From contig NZ_CP039887.1 of the NCBI RefSeq assembly GCF_005221305.1, positions 1,550,001 through 1,614,000 on the forward strand: a DNA stretch of 64,000 nucleotides. Reading direction: 5' to 3'. Within the stretch, counting starts at the first letter, position 1; each line of letters opens with the position of its first letter. This document shows positions 25,729 through 34,038 of this stretch, one piece after another. The translations under genes and the position numbers were made by a program. The notes beneath the pieces were generated by a model. That model saw only the letters and a list, made by a program, of their open reading frames with translations. It was not told the DNA's origin and made no database searches. This stretch comes from Neisseria subflava. Lineage in GTDB: Bacteria; Pseudomonadota; Gammaproteobacteria; Burkholderiales; Neisseriaceae.

Positions 25729-26978
25729 CAACCTCTTCCCTCCTCAAAGAACTCAAACTGCTCTGCCGCGACCTGCACGGTTTGGCCGTGTTGTTTGTGA
25801 TGCCCATCGCCTTCATGCTGATTATGTCGTTGGCGCTGAGCCGCGACCAAGATCCGCACACCGACAGCCGCATCGCGCTGGTCGGCGCGGCAGACGACAA
25901 CGTCAATACCGCGCTGGCCGCCGCGCTGGAAAAAGAGCAGATTCATGTTACGCGGATGTCGTCTGAAAAACTGACCGACGCGCAAAACGGCCTGCACGAC
26001 AAGCGTTTCCAACTGGTGCTGCACAACCCGAACCCCGCTTCCGGCAAAATCGCCGACAACAAAGCCTTGCAAATCTATGTACCGCCCGATACCGAGCCTT
26101 CATGGCTGGCGGCGGTCAAAGGCGTTTTGCAGCAGCATTACACCCAAACGCGGCTGGACGCCTATTTCGACAGCAACGACGGCATCAAAATCGACAATAA
26201 AAAACTGCCCCGTTCCATCCGCAAAGACATCCAGAAAAAAGTCGATGAAAAAAACGACGAACAATTCGCCGCAGTGCAAACCTTTTTAGATAAAAAAATG
26301 CTGGAAGAACACTATCTGAGCGCAGGCAGCGGCACGGTGGAAAAACCCAACGCCGTACAGCACAGCGTACCCGCATGGCTGATTTTCGGTATGTTTTTCA
26401 TCATGATACCGCTGTCGAACGTCATGGCGCTGGAACGCCAGACCAACACCATCACCCGCCTGCGTCTCGCCCGCGCCTCCGCATCCGGTCTGATTGCCGC
26501 CAAACTCGTCCCCTATTTCCTGATTAACCAGCTTCAGTTTGTCGGAATGCTGCTGCTCGGCCGTTACCTGCTGCCCGAAATCGGCGTGCCCGCCCTCATA
26601 CTCAACGGCAGCCTTGTTCCCTACGCGCTGCTGTCCGCCGCCGTCAGCGCCGCCGCACTCGGCTACGCGCTTTTGGTCAGCGTCTGCGCCAAATCCACCG
26701 AACACGCCGTCGTCCTCGGCGGCGGCGGCATCATCCTGATGGCGGCAATCGGTGGCATTATGGTACCCGCCCACGTCATGCCCGAAACCATGCAGCAACT
26801 CACTTGGATTTCCCCAATGGCTTGGGGCTTAAAGGCTTTTCAAGAACTGCTGCTCAACCGCAGCGGACTGGACGGAATCGGCCGTTATCTGCTTTTACTG
26901 TCAGCATTCTCTTGTGCCACGCTGACTGCTGCCGTATTGGTTTATCGTAGGCAGTTGCAGACGCAGGTAAGGTTTTAA
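25725..26978 (+). CDS. ABC-2 type exporter permease
   Basis: A 417-residue permease. One N-terminal helix (LAVLFVMPIAFMLIMSLAL) is followed by a large periplasmic domain (about residues 45-215) and a C-terminal block of five helices, the YhhJ/ABC2 membrane type 3 topology. It overlaps the ATPase gene by 4 nt. The pair most likely exports a lipid or small hydrophobic product. Genomic context (BtrH-like protein, nearby ACP and ketosynthase) suggests a secondary metabolite or modified lipid, but the substrate is not shown. Confidence 0.9.
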   Translation: MTTSSLLKELKLLCRDLHGLAVLFVMPIAFMLIMSLALSRDQDPHTDSRIALVGAADDNVNTALAAALEKEQIHVTRMSSEKLTDAQNGLHDKRFQLVLHNPNPASGKIADNKALQIYVPPDTEPSWLAAVKGVLQQHYTQTRLDAYFDSNDGIKIDNKKLPRSIRKDIQKKVDEKNDEQFAAVQTFLDKKMLEEHYLSAGSGTVEKPNAVQHSVPAWLIFGMFFIMIPLSNVMALERQTNTITRLRLARASASGLIAAKLVPYFLINQLQFVGMLLLGRYLLPEIGVPALILNGSLVPYALLSAAVSAAALGYALLVSVCAKSTEHAVVLGGGGIILMAAIGGIMVPAHVMPETMQQLTWISPMAWGLKAFQELLLNRSGLDGIGRYLLLLSAFSCATLTAAVLVYRRQLQTQVRF

Positions 26979-27035
26979 ACGTTTGTCTGCCCTAGGTAGA
27001 CAAACTTATTTCTCAAAACCATTCCTATAAAACTT

Positions 27036-27068
27036 CAGGCCGTCTGAAAGATATTTTCAGACGACCTG
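27036..27068 (+). terminator. DUS inverted-repeat terminator of the ABC operon
   Basis: AGGCCGTCTGAAA paired with TTTTCAGACGACCT, about 60 nt past the permease stop. Confidence 0.7.
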
Positions 27069-27137
27069 ATGCTTGATGTGCTATGGATTGTTTCAATAAC
27101 AAAATATTTTCAACAAAATCCTAAAATCCAAACGTAA

Positions 27138-27167
27138 AAAAACCTGCTTTTTTCAAAGCAGGTTTTT
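27138..27167 (-). terminator. Intrinsic terminator of tRNA-Lys
   Basis: A 13-bp stem (AAAAACCTGCTTT with AAAGCAGGTTTTT) and a 4-nt loop, starting 5 nt beyond the CCA end of the tRNA gene. Confidence 0.85.
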
Positions 27168-27172
27168 ATATT

Positions 27173-27248
27173 TGGTGGGTCGTGAGCGATTCGAACGCTC
27201 GACCAACGGATTAAAAGTCCGCTGCTCTACCGACTGAGCTAACGACCC
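27173..27248 (-). tRNA. tRNA-Lys (anticodon TTT)
   Basis: A 76-nt cloverleaf on the minus strand. Acceptor GGGTCGT pairs with ACGACCC, the D arm is GCTCAGTCGGTAGAGC, the anticodon loop ACTTTTAATC carries TTT, the T arm contains GTTCGAATC, and CCA is encoded. Confidence 0.98.
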
Positions 27249-27260
27249 GATAAGCTGTGC

Positions 27261-27289
27261 ATTATAGAGATAGTGCACACAGCTGTCAA
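27261..27289 (-). promoter_or_regulatory. Consensus sigma-70 promoter of tRNA-Lys
   Basis: TTGACA (27284-27289), 17-nt spacer, TATAAT (27261-27266) on the minus strand, 12 nt upstream of the mature tRNA 5' end: a perfect match at both elements. Confidence 0.9.
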
Positions 27290-27307
27290 CACCTTTTTTA
27301 AACTTTT

Positions 27308-28387
27308 TTATTCGACGACGATTTTCGGGAAGCGGCTGCTGAAGTCTTTGCCTTTATCGGCAATGGCCAGTGCAATTTGGAAGGCGGCTTCGGTGTAGAT
27401 GTCGGCGATGGTTTGGTTGTTTTCAAATAAGGCCGAAGATGTACCGCTGTCCATGGCTTCGCGTACAGGCAGGCTCAACGGAAGCTGGCCGAGCAATGGT
27501 ACGTTCAAACGCTCTGCCAGGTTTTTACCGCCTTCTGCGCCAAAGATTGCTTCGGCATGGCCGCAGTTGGAGCAGATATGGACAGACATATTTTCCAAAA
27601 CACCCAAAATCGGGATATTGACTTTGTTGAACATATCCACGGCTTTGCGTGCATCAATCAGGGCGATGTCTTGCGGCGTGGTGACGACAACGGAGCCGGT
27701 TACGGGGATTTTTTGCGACAGGGTCAATTGGATATCGCCGGTACCGGGCGGCAGGTCGATGAAGAGATAATCGACATTATCCCACTCGCTTTGGAACATC
27801 AGCTGTTGCAAGGCTTGGCTGACCATCGGGCCGCGCCAAACGACGGCTTGGTCGGTATCGACCAGGAAACCGATGGACATCACTTGAATGCCGCTTTCGG
27901 CTTCAACGGGAATGAGTTTTTTGTTTTGTTGATCGGGTTTGCGGTCTTGCACGCCGAGCATGGTGGGCTGGCTTGGGCCGTACAGGTCGGCATCAAGTAC
28001 GCCGACGCGCGCGCCCATTCTGGCCATTGCGGTGGCAAGGTTGGCTGTGGTCGTTGATTTGCCGACGCCGCCTTTGCCCGATGCAACAGCGATGATGTTT
28101 TTCACGCCTTTGATGGTTGCTACGCCGGGTTGAACTTTATGCGTACCGATTTCGGTATCGATACTCAAGTGAATGTGGGTATCGCCGGTATGCGAAATGA
28201 CGGCTTCTTGGAGGGCGTTAGCAATGTCTGCGGCAATATGGGCAACTGGGAACGCGAATTTCAGGCCGATATGCAGGCCGTCTGAACGTTCTTCAAGGAG
28301 TGTAACGGCTTTTTCGCTGCCTAAGGTGCGCATTGTATGGGGAATCAATACGGCATCGAGTGCGGTTCGGATGGCTGGGATATTCAT
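27308..28387 (-). CDS. apbC: Mrp/ApbC family iron-sulfur cluster carrier ATPase
   Basis: A 359-residue P-loop ATPase that carries and delivers [4Fe-4S] clusters. An N-terminal MIP18-like domain (residues 1-85) precedes the deviant Walker A GKGGVGKSTTTANLA. The cluster-binding CSNCG motif follows in the C-terminal third (HICSNCGHAEAIFG). The start at ATG 28387 has AGAGGCAG upstream and gives the normal N-terminus MNIPAIRTALDAV; the frame extends further but without family similarity. Confidence 0.93.
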   Translation of the reverse strand: MNIPAIRTALDAVLIPHTMRTLGSEKAVTLLEERSDGLHIGLKFAFPVAHIAADIANALQEAVISHTGDTHIHLSIDTEIGTHKVQPGVATIKGVKNIIAVASGKGGVGKSTTTANLATAMARMGARVGVLDADLYGPSQPTMLGVQDRKPDQQNKKLIPVEAESGIQVMSIGFLVDTDQAVVWRGPMVSQALQQLMFQSEWDNVDYLFIDLPPGTGDIQLTLSQKIPVTGSVVVTTPQDIALIDARKAVDMFNKVNIPILGVLENMSVHICSNCGHAEAIFGAEGGKNLAERLNVPLLGQLPLSLPVREAMDSGTSSALFENNQTIADIYTEAAFQIALAIADKGKDFSSRFPKIVVE

Positions 28388-28493
28388 AATCTGCCTCTTG
28401 AATGTGGGAAATTGTTTATGTGCGCGATTTGTCGTGCGACAAATCTGCCGAATTATACCCTTGAACGCCACGCAAGGGATACGCCCGAAAAAC

Positions 28494-28525
28494 TTCAGGC
28501 TGCCTGAAACATCGGGCAGCCTGAA
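28494..28525 (-). terminator. Terminator hairpin after glyS
   Basis: TTCAGGCTGCC paired with GGCAGCCTGAA, with a T-run on the minus-strand side. It resembles but is not a DUS. Confidence 0.65.
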
Positions 28526-28549
28526 AAAAGGGTCAACTAAAACGCGGCC

Positions 28550-30613
28550 TTATTCGCTCAAGAGCGCAATGTCGGCAACTGCGTTCATTTGTTCTGCCAA
28601 GCGGTTCAGCAAGTTCAAACGGTTTTGTTTTACGGCGGGGTCTTCCGCCATCACCATTACGCCGTCGAAGAAGGCATCGACTTGCGGTTTGACGGAAGCC
28701 AGTTCGGACAAGGCCGTCTGAAAATTGCCATCGGCAACAGCGGCGGCGATTTTCGGCTGCAAGCCTTGTGCGGCGGCATACAGGGCTTTTTCTTCGTCCT
28801 GTTGCAGCAGGCTTTCATTGACTTCGCCCAACGCGGTATCGGCTTTTTTCAGCAGGTTTTGCACGCGTTTGTTGGCGGCAGCGAGCGCGGCGGCTTCGGG
28901 CAGTTGTTTGAACGCGGCAACGGCTTGCAGTTTGGCGGTCAAATCGTCCAAACGGCTCGGCTGTTTGGCGAGTACGGCGGCAACGATGTCTTGCGGATAG
29001 TCGTTTTGTAGCAATACGGCAAGGCGCGCCTGCATGAAGTCGGTGGTTTCAGACGGCGTTTTCTCGTTGAGCAAACCTTTGGGGAAGCTGTCGAAGGTCG
29101 TCTGAATCAGCTCGTTCACGTCCAAGCCATACTGCATCAGCATCCGCAGGATACCCAAGGCGGCGCGGCGCAGGGCGTAGGGGTCTTTGTCGCCGGTCGG
29201 AATCAGACCGATGCCCCAAATGCCGACCAAGGTTTCCAGTTTATCAGCCAGCGCAACGGCAGTGGCGGTTTTACTTTCAGGTAGCCTATCGCCGGCAAAG
29301 CGCGGCTGGTAGTGCTGCTCGACGGCTTCGGCGATTTCTTTGGTTTCGCCGTCCAAGCGGGCATAGTATTTGCCCATCGTGCCTTGCAGTTCGGGGAACT
29401 CGCCGACCATTTCGGTAACCAAGTCGGCTTTCGCCAAACGCGCGGCGCGTTCGGCTGCAGCAGCGTCCGCGTCCAAAGCTTTCGCAATGTGGGCGGCGAT
29501 GCTTTGCAGGCGTTCGATGCGTTCGGCTTGCGAACCGATTTTGTTGTGGTACACCACGTTCGCCAGTTTGGGCAGGCGGCTTTCCAAAGTCGCTTTTTGG
29601 TCTTGTTTGTAGAAGAACTCGGCATCAGACAAGCGTGCGCGCAAAACGCGTTCATTGCCCTGGATGATGTGCGACGGGTCTTCGGTTTGCAGGTTGGAGA
29701 CCAACAGGAAGCGGTTCATCAGCTTGCCGTTTTGGTCGAGCAGCGGGAAGTATTTTTGGTTTTGCTGCATGGTCAGAATCAAGCATTCTTGCGGCACAGC
29801 GAGGAAATGTTCTTCAAAACCGGCTTCCAAAACAACGGGGTATTCGACCAGCGCGGTAACTTCGTCCAACAGGGCTTCATCGGCGGCTACGGTGGCTTTC
29901 AGACGACCTGCCTGCTCGTTTAAGGCCGTCTGAATGGCGGCTTTGCGCTCGGTAAACGAAGCGACGACTTTGCCTTGCTCGAGCATTTGTGCGGCGTAGC
30001 TGTCGGCGTTTTCAATGGCGATTTCTCCGTTGGAAAGGAAGCGGTGTCCCAAGGTTTGATTGCCACTTTGCAGACCCAAAACGCTGACGTTTACGATGTT
30101 GCTGCCGTGCAGCACAATCAGCCCGTGGACGGGACGCACGAAGGTAAACGTGCTGCTGCCCCAACGCATCACTTTCGGAATCGGCAGTTTCTTAACCGCT
30201 TGATTGATAATGTCTTCCAAAAGTTCACCCAACGGTTTGCCGGTTTGGACGTATTCGTAGGCGTACACATCCTGCTTGCCGTCGTGGACGATGGTCAAGT
30301 CTTCGATTTTCGCCCCAGCACCACGCGCGAAACCTTCCAAAGCTTTGGTCGGCGCACCGTCTTTCATGGCATTCGCCACGGCAGGGCCTTTTTTCACGAT
30401 TTTCTGATCGGCTTGAACGGCTTTCACGTTTTTGATTTGAACGGCCAAACGGCGCGGCGAGGCGTAGGCGGTAAATTCGGCTTCGCCGTCAATCAGTTGC
30501 GCTTTTTCCAAGCCTTCGGCAACAGAAGCGGCGAAGTGGTTGCCTAAATTATTCAGGGCTTTTGGCGGGAGTTCTTCAGTGAGAAGTTCGATTAAAAGGG
30601 TTTGGGTTGTCAT
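28550..30613 (-). CDS. glyS: Glycyl-tRNA synthetase beta subunit
   Basis: A 687-residue beta subunit of the bacterial alpha2beta2 glycyl-tRNA synthetase; it binds tRNA-Gly while the alpha subunit holds the active site. The N-terminus TLLIELLTEELPPKAL and the internal FLLVSNLQTEDP and GDKDPYALRRAALGILRM blocks are hallmarks. Length is standard. glyQ, usually directly upstream, is not present; thiO takes that place. Confidence 0.97.
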   Translation of the reverse strand: MTTQTLLIELLTEELPPKALNNLGNHFAASVAEGLEKAQLIDGEAEFTAYASPRRLAVQIKNVKAVQADQKIVKKGPAVANAMKDGAPTKALEGFARGAGAKIEDLTIVHDGKQDVYAYEYVQTGKPLGELLEDIINQAVKKLPIPKVMRWGSSTFTFVRPVHGLIVLHGSNIVNVSVLGLQSGNQTLGHRFLSNGEIAIENADSYAAQMLEQGKVVASFTERKAAIQTALNEQAGRLKATVAADEALLDEVTALVEYPVVLEAGFEEHFLAVPQECLILTMQQNQKYFPLLDQNGKLMNRFLLVSNLQTEDPSHIIQGNERVLRARLSDAEFFYKQDQKATLESRLPKLANVVYHNKIGSQAERIERLQSIAAHIAKALDADAAAAERAARLAKADLVTEMVGEFPELQGTMGKYYARLDGETKEIAEAVEQHYQPRFAGDRLPESKTATAVALADKLETLVGIWGIGLIPTGDKDPYALRRAALGILRMLMQYGLDVNELIQTTFDSFPKGLLNEKTPSETTDFMQARLAVLLQNDYPQDIVAAVLAKQPSRLDDLTAKLQAVAAFKQLPEAAALAAANKRVQNLLKKADTALGEVNESLLQQDEEKALYAAAQGLQPKIAAAVADGNFQTALSELASVKPQVDAFFDGVMVMAEDPAVKQNRLNLLNRLAEQMNAVADIALLSE

Positions 30614-30780
30614 GTGCTTATCGTTAAATAGGAAATTGGTTTGGCGTCTGAATACGGCATCATGCGGTTTTCAGACGCAAGGTTAATTGAATTGACGGCG
30701 ATTTTATCATTTTCAGACGGCCTGTGGCTGTCTTTCACAAACAATTTGCCCGATTTTCAAGCACAACGTCCGCCACGGCT

Positions 30781-31875
30781 TCAATTTGCGGCGCGGATAT
30801 ACTGCAAGCCGCTGATTTCGTCTGATTCGGGAATGTCGCTTCCGGCAAACAGCGCACCGGCCAAACGCACGGCCGCACCGGTAACAGCAGGAGAAATCAT
30901 AAAACCGTGGCGGAACAGGCCGTTGACTTCAATCAGGCGACGTTCGCGGTTGAAGCGGATTTCGGGGTTGTGGTGGTTTAAAGTCGGGCGCAAGCCGGTG
31001 GCCAGTTCCAAAAGGTTTGCCTCGCCAAATGCCGGATGCACGGCATACAGTGCGGACAAAAGTTCCAAACCGGAACGCACGCTGGCCGGCGCTTGGCTTT
31101 CGCTTTCGATTTGGGTCGCACCAATCACAAAAATATGGTTTTCCTTCGGCGCGATATACAAAGGATAGCGCGGATGCAGCAGACGCACGGGGCGGGACAA
31201 CTCGATTTCGGGTGCGTAAACGCGTGCCACTTCGCCGCGTATGCCGCGCAAAACGCTTTCAGACGGCCTGTTCCACGCGCTCTTTGCACCATAACCGCGG
31301 CAGTCGATGACCCAATCGTATTGCGCCGCCAAATCTTCGACTTCGCGTTCGCACGACCAATGGCACGCCACATTCATTGATTCCAAAGCATCGGCAAGCG
31401 CATTCAATACTTGACGTCCGTCCAACTGCCCTTCCGTCGGCAGATACAGGCCGTCTGAAAACCTCCCGGCCAGTTGCGGCTCGTTTGCCGCGATTTCATC
31501 CGCGTTCCAACGTATGGTTTCATGTTCTGCCACGCCGCCGCGCTTCAAATGACGGGCAAACTCGGCAGAAAGCGGCTTGTCCTGCGTGTGCCAAACAATC
31601 AGGCTGCCGTTTTCCTGCATCATCACCGGCGTATTCAGACGGCCGACAATCGCGCGCCAAAGCGCAATACTTTGTTTGCCCAAACGAATGACTTCGGGCG
31701 TTGCCTCCACCGCTTCTGCAGACGGCGCCAACATGGCCGCGGCAACATAAGCGGCGGCTTGTTCGCCGTTGCGTTCACCTTTCTCAAACAACTCGACCGA
31801 AATATCCTGTTCTGCCAATTGGAACGCCATCAGACGGCCAGAAAGACCACCACCGAGTACCGCAACCTTAGACAT
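30781..31875 (-). CDS. thiO: FAD-dependent glycine oxidase ThiO
   Basis: A 364-residue D-amino-acid-oxidase-fold flavoprotein. It oxidises glycine to iminoacetate (dehydroglycine), the C2-N3 source for the thiazole ring of thiamine. The Rossmann motif GGGLSGRLMA begins at residue 8, and the C-terminal GLRPTLNHHNPEI and GFMISPAVTGAAVRLA are typical of ThiO. It is separate from thiG-thiS-thiE, which lie 15 kb away. The presence of ThiO rather than ThiH indicates the aerobic route. Confidence 0.88.
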   Translation of the reverse strand: MSKVAVLGGGLSGRLMAFQLAEQDISVELFEKGERNGEQAAAYVAAAMLAPSAEAVEATPEVIRLGKQSIALWRAIVGRLNTPVMMQENGSLIVWHTQDKPLSAEFARHLKRGGVAEHETIRWNADEIAANEPQLAGRFSDGLYLPTEGQLDGRQVLNALADALESMNVACHWSCEREVEDLAAQYDWVIDCRGYGAKSAWNRPSESVLRGIRGEVARVYAPEIELSRPVRLLHPRYPLYIAPKENHIFVIGATQIESESQAPASVRSGLELLSALYAVHPAFGEANLLELATGLRPTLNHHNPEIRFNRERRLIEVNGLFRHGFMISPAVTGAAVRLAGALFAGSDIPESDEISGLQYIRAAN

Positions 31876-32125
31876 CAGTTTCTCCTTGTTTTTAATATCT
31901 AAATAAGCAGCATATTTTAGAACTTGTTTTGCTGTATCACAATATCGACAGAAAATGAGAACAGTTTTTGCAAATCATGCTTAAGCTAAATCAGTACTAC
32001 GTAAACAAAAAATCTTCCTTACATAAAACCTACTATAATGTCATCTTTTGACATATTCACATTCACTCAGCTTCATTGCACCTGTTGATTGGCTTTGATG
32101 CACCCATTTGATTTTATAAGGAATA

Positions 32126-32191
32126 ATGATGAAAAGCTTGGGCAGTACTTTATTTATCCTCGGCATAAAGGTAAGAACATGCAAGAACTAG
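32126..32191 (+). CDS. Possible 21-residue leader ORF overlapping the DUF389 gene
   Basis: Tandem ATG codons follow AAGGAATA; the frame reads MMKSLGSTLFILGIKVRTCKN and ends inside the DUF389 coding region. It may be a coupling leader or simply a chance frame. Confidence 0.25.
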   Translation: MMKSLGSTLFILGIKVRTCKN

Positions 32192-33606
32192 AACAAGAAA
32201 ATAGTAAAAAACAGGAAGTAGCAGACAACGTTGCCATGACCAAGTTGCAAGATGTGTTCAATCTTGCACATGACCAAGCTCATCCTGACAAAATCGATTC
32301 CGTCATTCGTGCCAATACTCGGGTGTCCGGAACCAATATGTGGGTATTGATATTTGCCATTGCTGTGGCGAGTATCGGTCTGAATGTCAACAGCACGGCG
32401 GTAGTGATCGGCGCAATGTTGATTTCGCCGTTGATGGGGCCGATAGTCGGTATGGGTTATGGTTTGGCGGTCGGCGATACTACGCTGATCCGCCAAGCGG
32501 CACGCAATATTATTATATTTGTCGTCATCAGCTTGATTACCGCTACGTTGTATTTCCTGTTAACCCCGCTTAAAGAGGCGCAAAGTGAGCTTTTGGCGCG
32601 TACTCAGCCGACTCTTTGGGATGTGTTGATTGCCTTCTTCGGCGGTAGTGCGGGCATTGTGGCGCAGACCCGAAAAGAAGGAGGCAATGCCATACCGGGT
32701 GTGGCGATTGCGACCGCATTGATGCCGCCACTGTGTACCGCGGGCTACGGACTGGCTCATGGCAACTGGCAATATTTTTTCGGCGCTTTTTATCTGTTTG
32801 CCATCAACTGCGTGTTCATCGCTTTTTCGACCTTGTTGTTTTCCAAGCTGCTCAAGCTGCCGCGCAGGGGGTTGGTAACGGAATCTAAACGCCGGTTGCA
32901 AAGTATCATTATTACCGCCGTCGTACTGGCTGTGATGATTCCGAGCGGCTATATGGCATCAGGACTGGTGCGTCAGGAGATCTTCAACACCAAAGCCAAT
33001 TCCGCCATTGCCACCGCACAGCAACAGGAAGGTTTTTTCGTGCTGCGTAAGATTTTGAACCACAGAGAAAATATGGTCGGTCTGATTGTCAACGGAACGG
33101 GCAATGCTGAGAAAATTTCTGCCTTATTGGTGAAGAGCCTTGAAGTGTCAGGTGTGAAAGCGCCGAAGGTCAACGTGGTCTATGCGGGAGGGGACGATGC
33201 TAAAATCGAAGAATTGCTGGCAAGCCGAAACAACTCGGCGCAGCAGCAAAATGAGTTGAAAGAGCAACAAGCCTACATAGATACCGTGCTTGCAGGTAAA
33301 ACTGCCGGTGCTGACGATGCTGCGGTACTCAAGGAATTAAAAGCCCAATATCCGGAAGCGGAAAAAATCGTTGTCGGACGTGGCTTGGTTTGGGAGAAAG
33401 CGCAAACGGCACCCACTACACAGGAGCAGCCTGAAAGCAGTCAAAACAAACAGGCAGACATAAGTAACGATATTGTCGTGGTCTCGCTCGAATTTAAGGA
33501 GCCTCTGCCTGCCAAAGATCACGAACGCTTACAGGCGTGGTTGAACCAGCGTTATGAAGGTACAGCGGTGCGCTTGTTAGTCAATGCTAAAGTTTTGGAC
33601 AAATAG
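32179..33606 (+). CDS. DUF389 (TIGR00341) membrane protein
   Basis: A 475-residue inner-membrane protein. A charged cytoplasmic N-terminus precedes about six helices. The family signature is clear: NSTAVVIGAMLISPLMGPI, FFGGSAGIVAQTRKEG and IATALMPPLCTAGYGLA. A cytoplasmic C-terminal half of about 200 residues follows. Its function is unknown. ATG 32179 was chosen because AAAGGTAAG stands just upstream; earlier in-frame ATG 32098 and TTG 32089 lack a ribosome-binding site. A TATAAT box occurs at 32034-32039. The gene-free stretch 31876-32178 holds nothing else I can name. Confidence 0.85.
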   Translation: MQELEQENSKKQEVADNVAMTKLQDVFNLAHDQAHPDKIDSVIRANTRVSGTNMWVLIFAIAVASIGLNVNSTAVVIGAMLISPLMGPIVGMGYGLAVGDTTLIRQAARNIIIFVVISLITATLYFLLTPLKEAQSELLARTQPTLWDVLIAFFGGSAGIVAQTRKEGGNAIPGVAIATALMPPLCTAGYGLAHGNWQYFFGAFYLFAINCVFIAFSTLLFSKLLKLPRRGLVTESKRRLQSIIITAVVLAVMIPSGYMASGLVRQEIFNTKANSAIATAQQQEGFFVLRKILNHRENMVGLIVNGTGNAEKISALLVKSLEVSGVKAPKVNVVYAGGDDAKIEELLASRNNSAQQQNELKEQQAYIDTVLAGKTAGADDAAVLKELKAQYPEAEKIVVGRGLVWEKAQTAPTTQEQPESSQNKQADISNDIVVVSLEFKEPLPAKDHERLQAWLNQRYEGTAVRLLVNAKVLDK

Positions 33607-33632
33607 CCATTCTCCAAAATATTTGGGGCTAA

Positions 33633-33933
33633 CGTAGATTAGCTCTAAATTCGACACCAATCCCGCAGGATTTTAAACCGTTGAGACGGTATGCCGAAGT
33701 TAAACCGAAATTCGCATTCTTTCAAGAACAGCGGAAAAGATTTGCGATCGATTTGGCATTCGGTTTGAATTATATGAACGCGGTACCAAAAGTTTTGGCC
33801 TGGATTTACGAATGGGTCGAAGATACCGCCCTATGGATTAAAGCAGGCATTACGGAGTGGCGCTTTACTGTGGTTGGCAGGCAACTTCCTTGAAAAACCT
33901 GCAGAGGCAGAACAGGAAGAGGAAGAAGAATAA
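33633..33933 (+). pseudogene. Frameshifted remnant of a small membrane-associated protein
   Basis: A coding-like frame (FKPLRRYAEVKPKF, then FAIDLAFGLNYMNAVPKVLAW) runs to about 33856 and then breaks. The adjacent frame continues sensibly as GALLWLAGNFLEKPAEAEQ plus an acidic EEEEE tail, ending at TAA 33931-33933. Loss of two bases, or gain of one, near 33856-33860 explains it. No convincing start codon lies upstream. The terminator that follows suggests it was once a real gene. The product is not recognised. Confidence 0.45.
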
Positions 33934-33940
33934 ATACCAT

Positions 33941-33975
33941 AAAAGGCCGTCTGAAAAGTTTCAGACGGCCTTTTT
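33941..33975. terminator. DUS inverted-repeat terminator
   Basis: AAAAGGCCGTCTGAAA and its inverse with a 3-nt loop, then TTTTTATT, between the remnant gene and convergent glnE. Confidence 0.75.
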
Positions 33976-34038
33976 ATTAGGTTCACCAAACAACATTTTT
34001 TTTGTCCGAAAGTATGCCTTAATCGGATAAATGGCTAC

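Noticed and set aside
30614..30780. Missing glyQ hidden between glyS and thiO
   Set aside because: Only 167 nt with a DUS; no coding frame.
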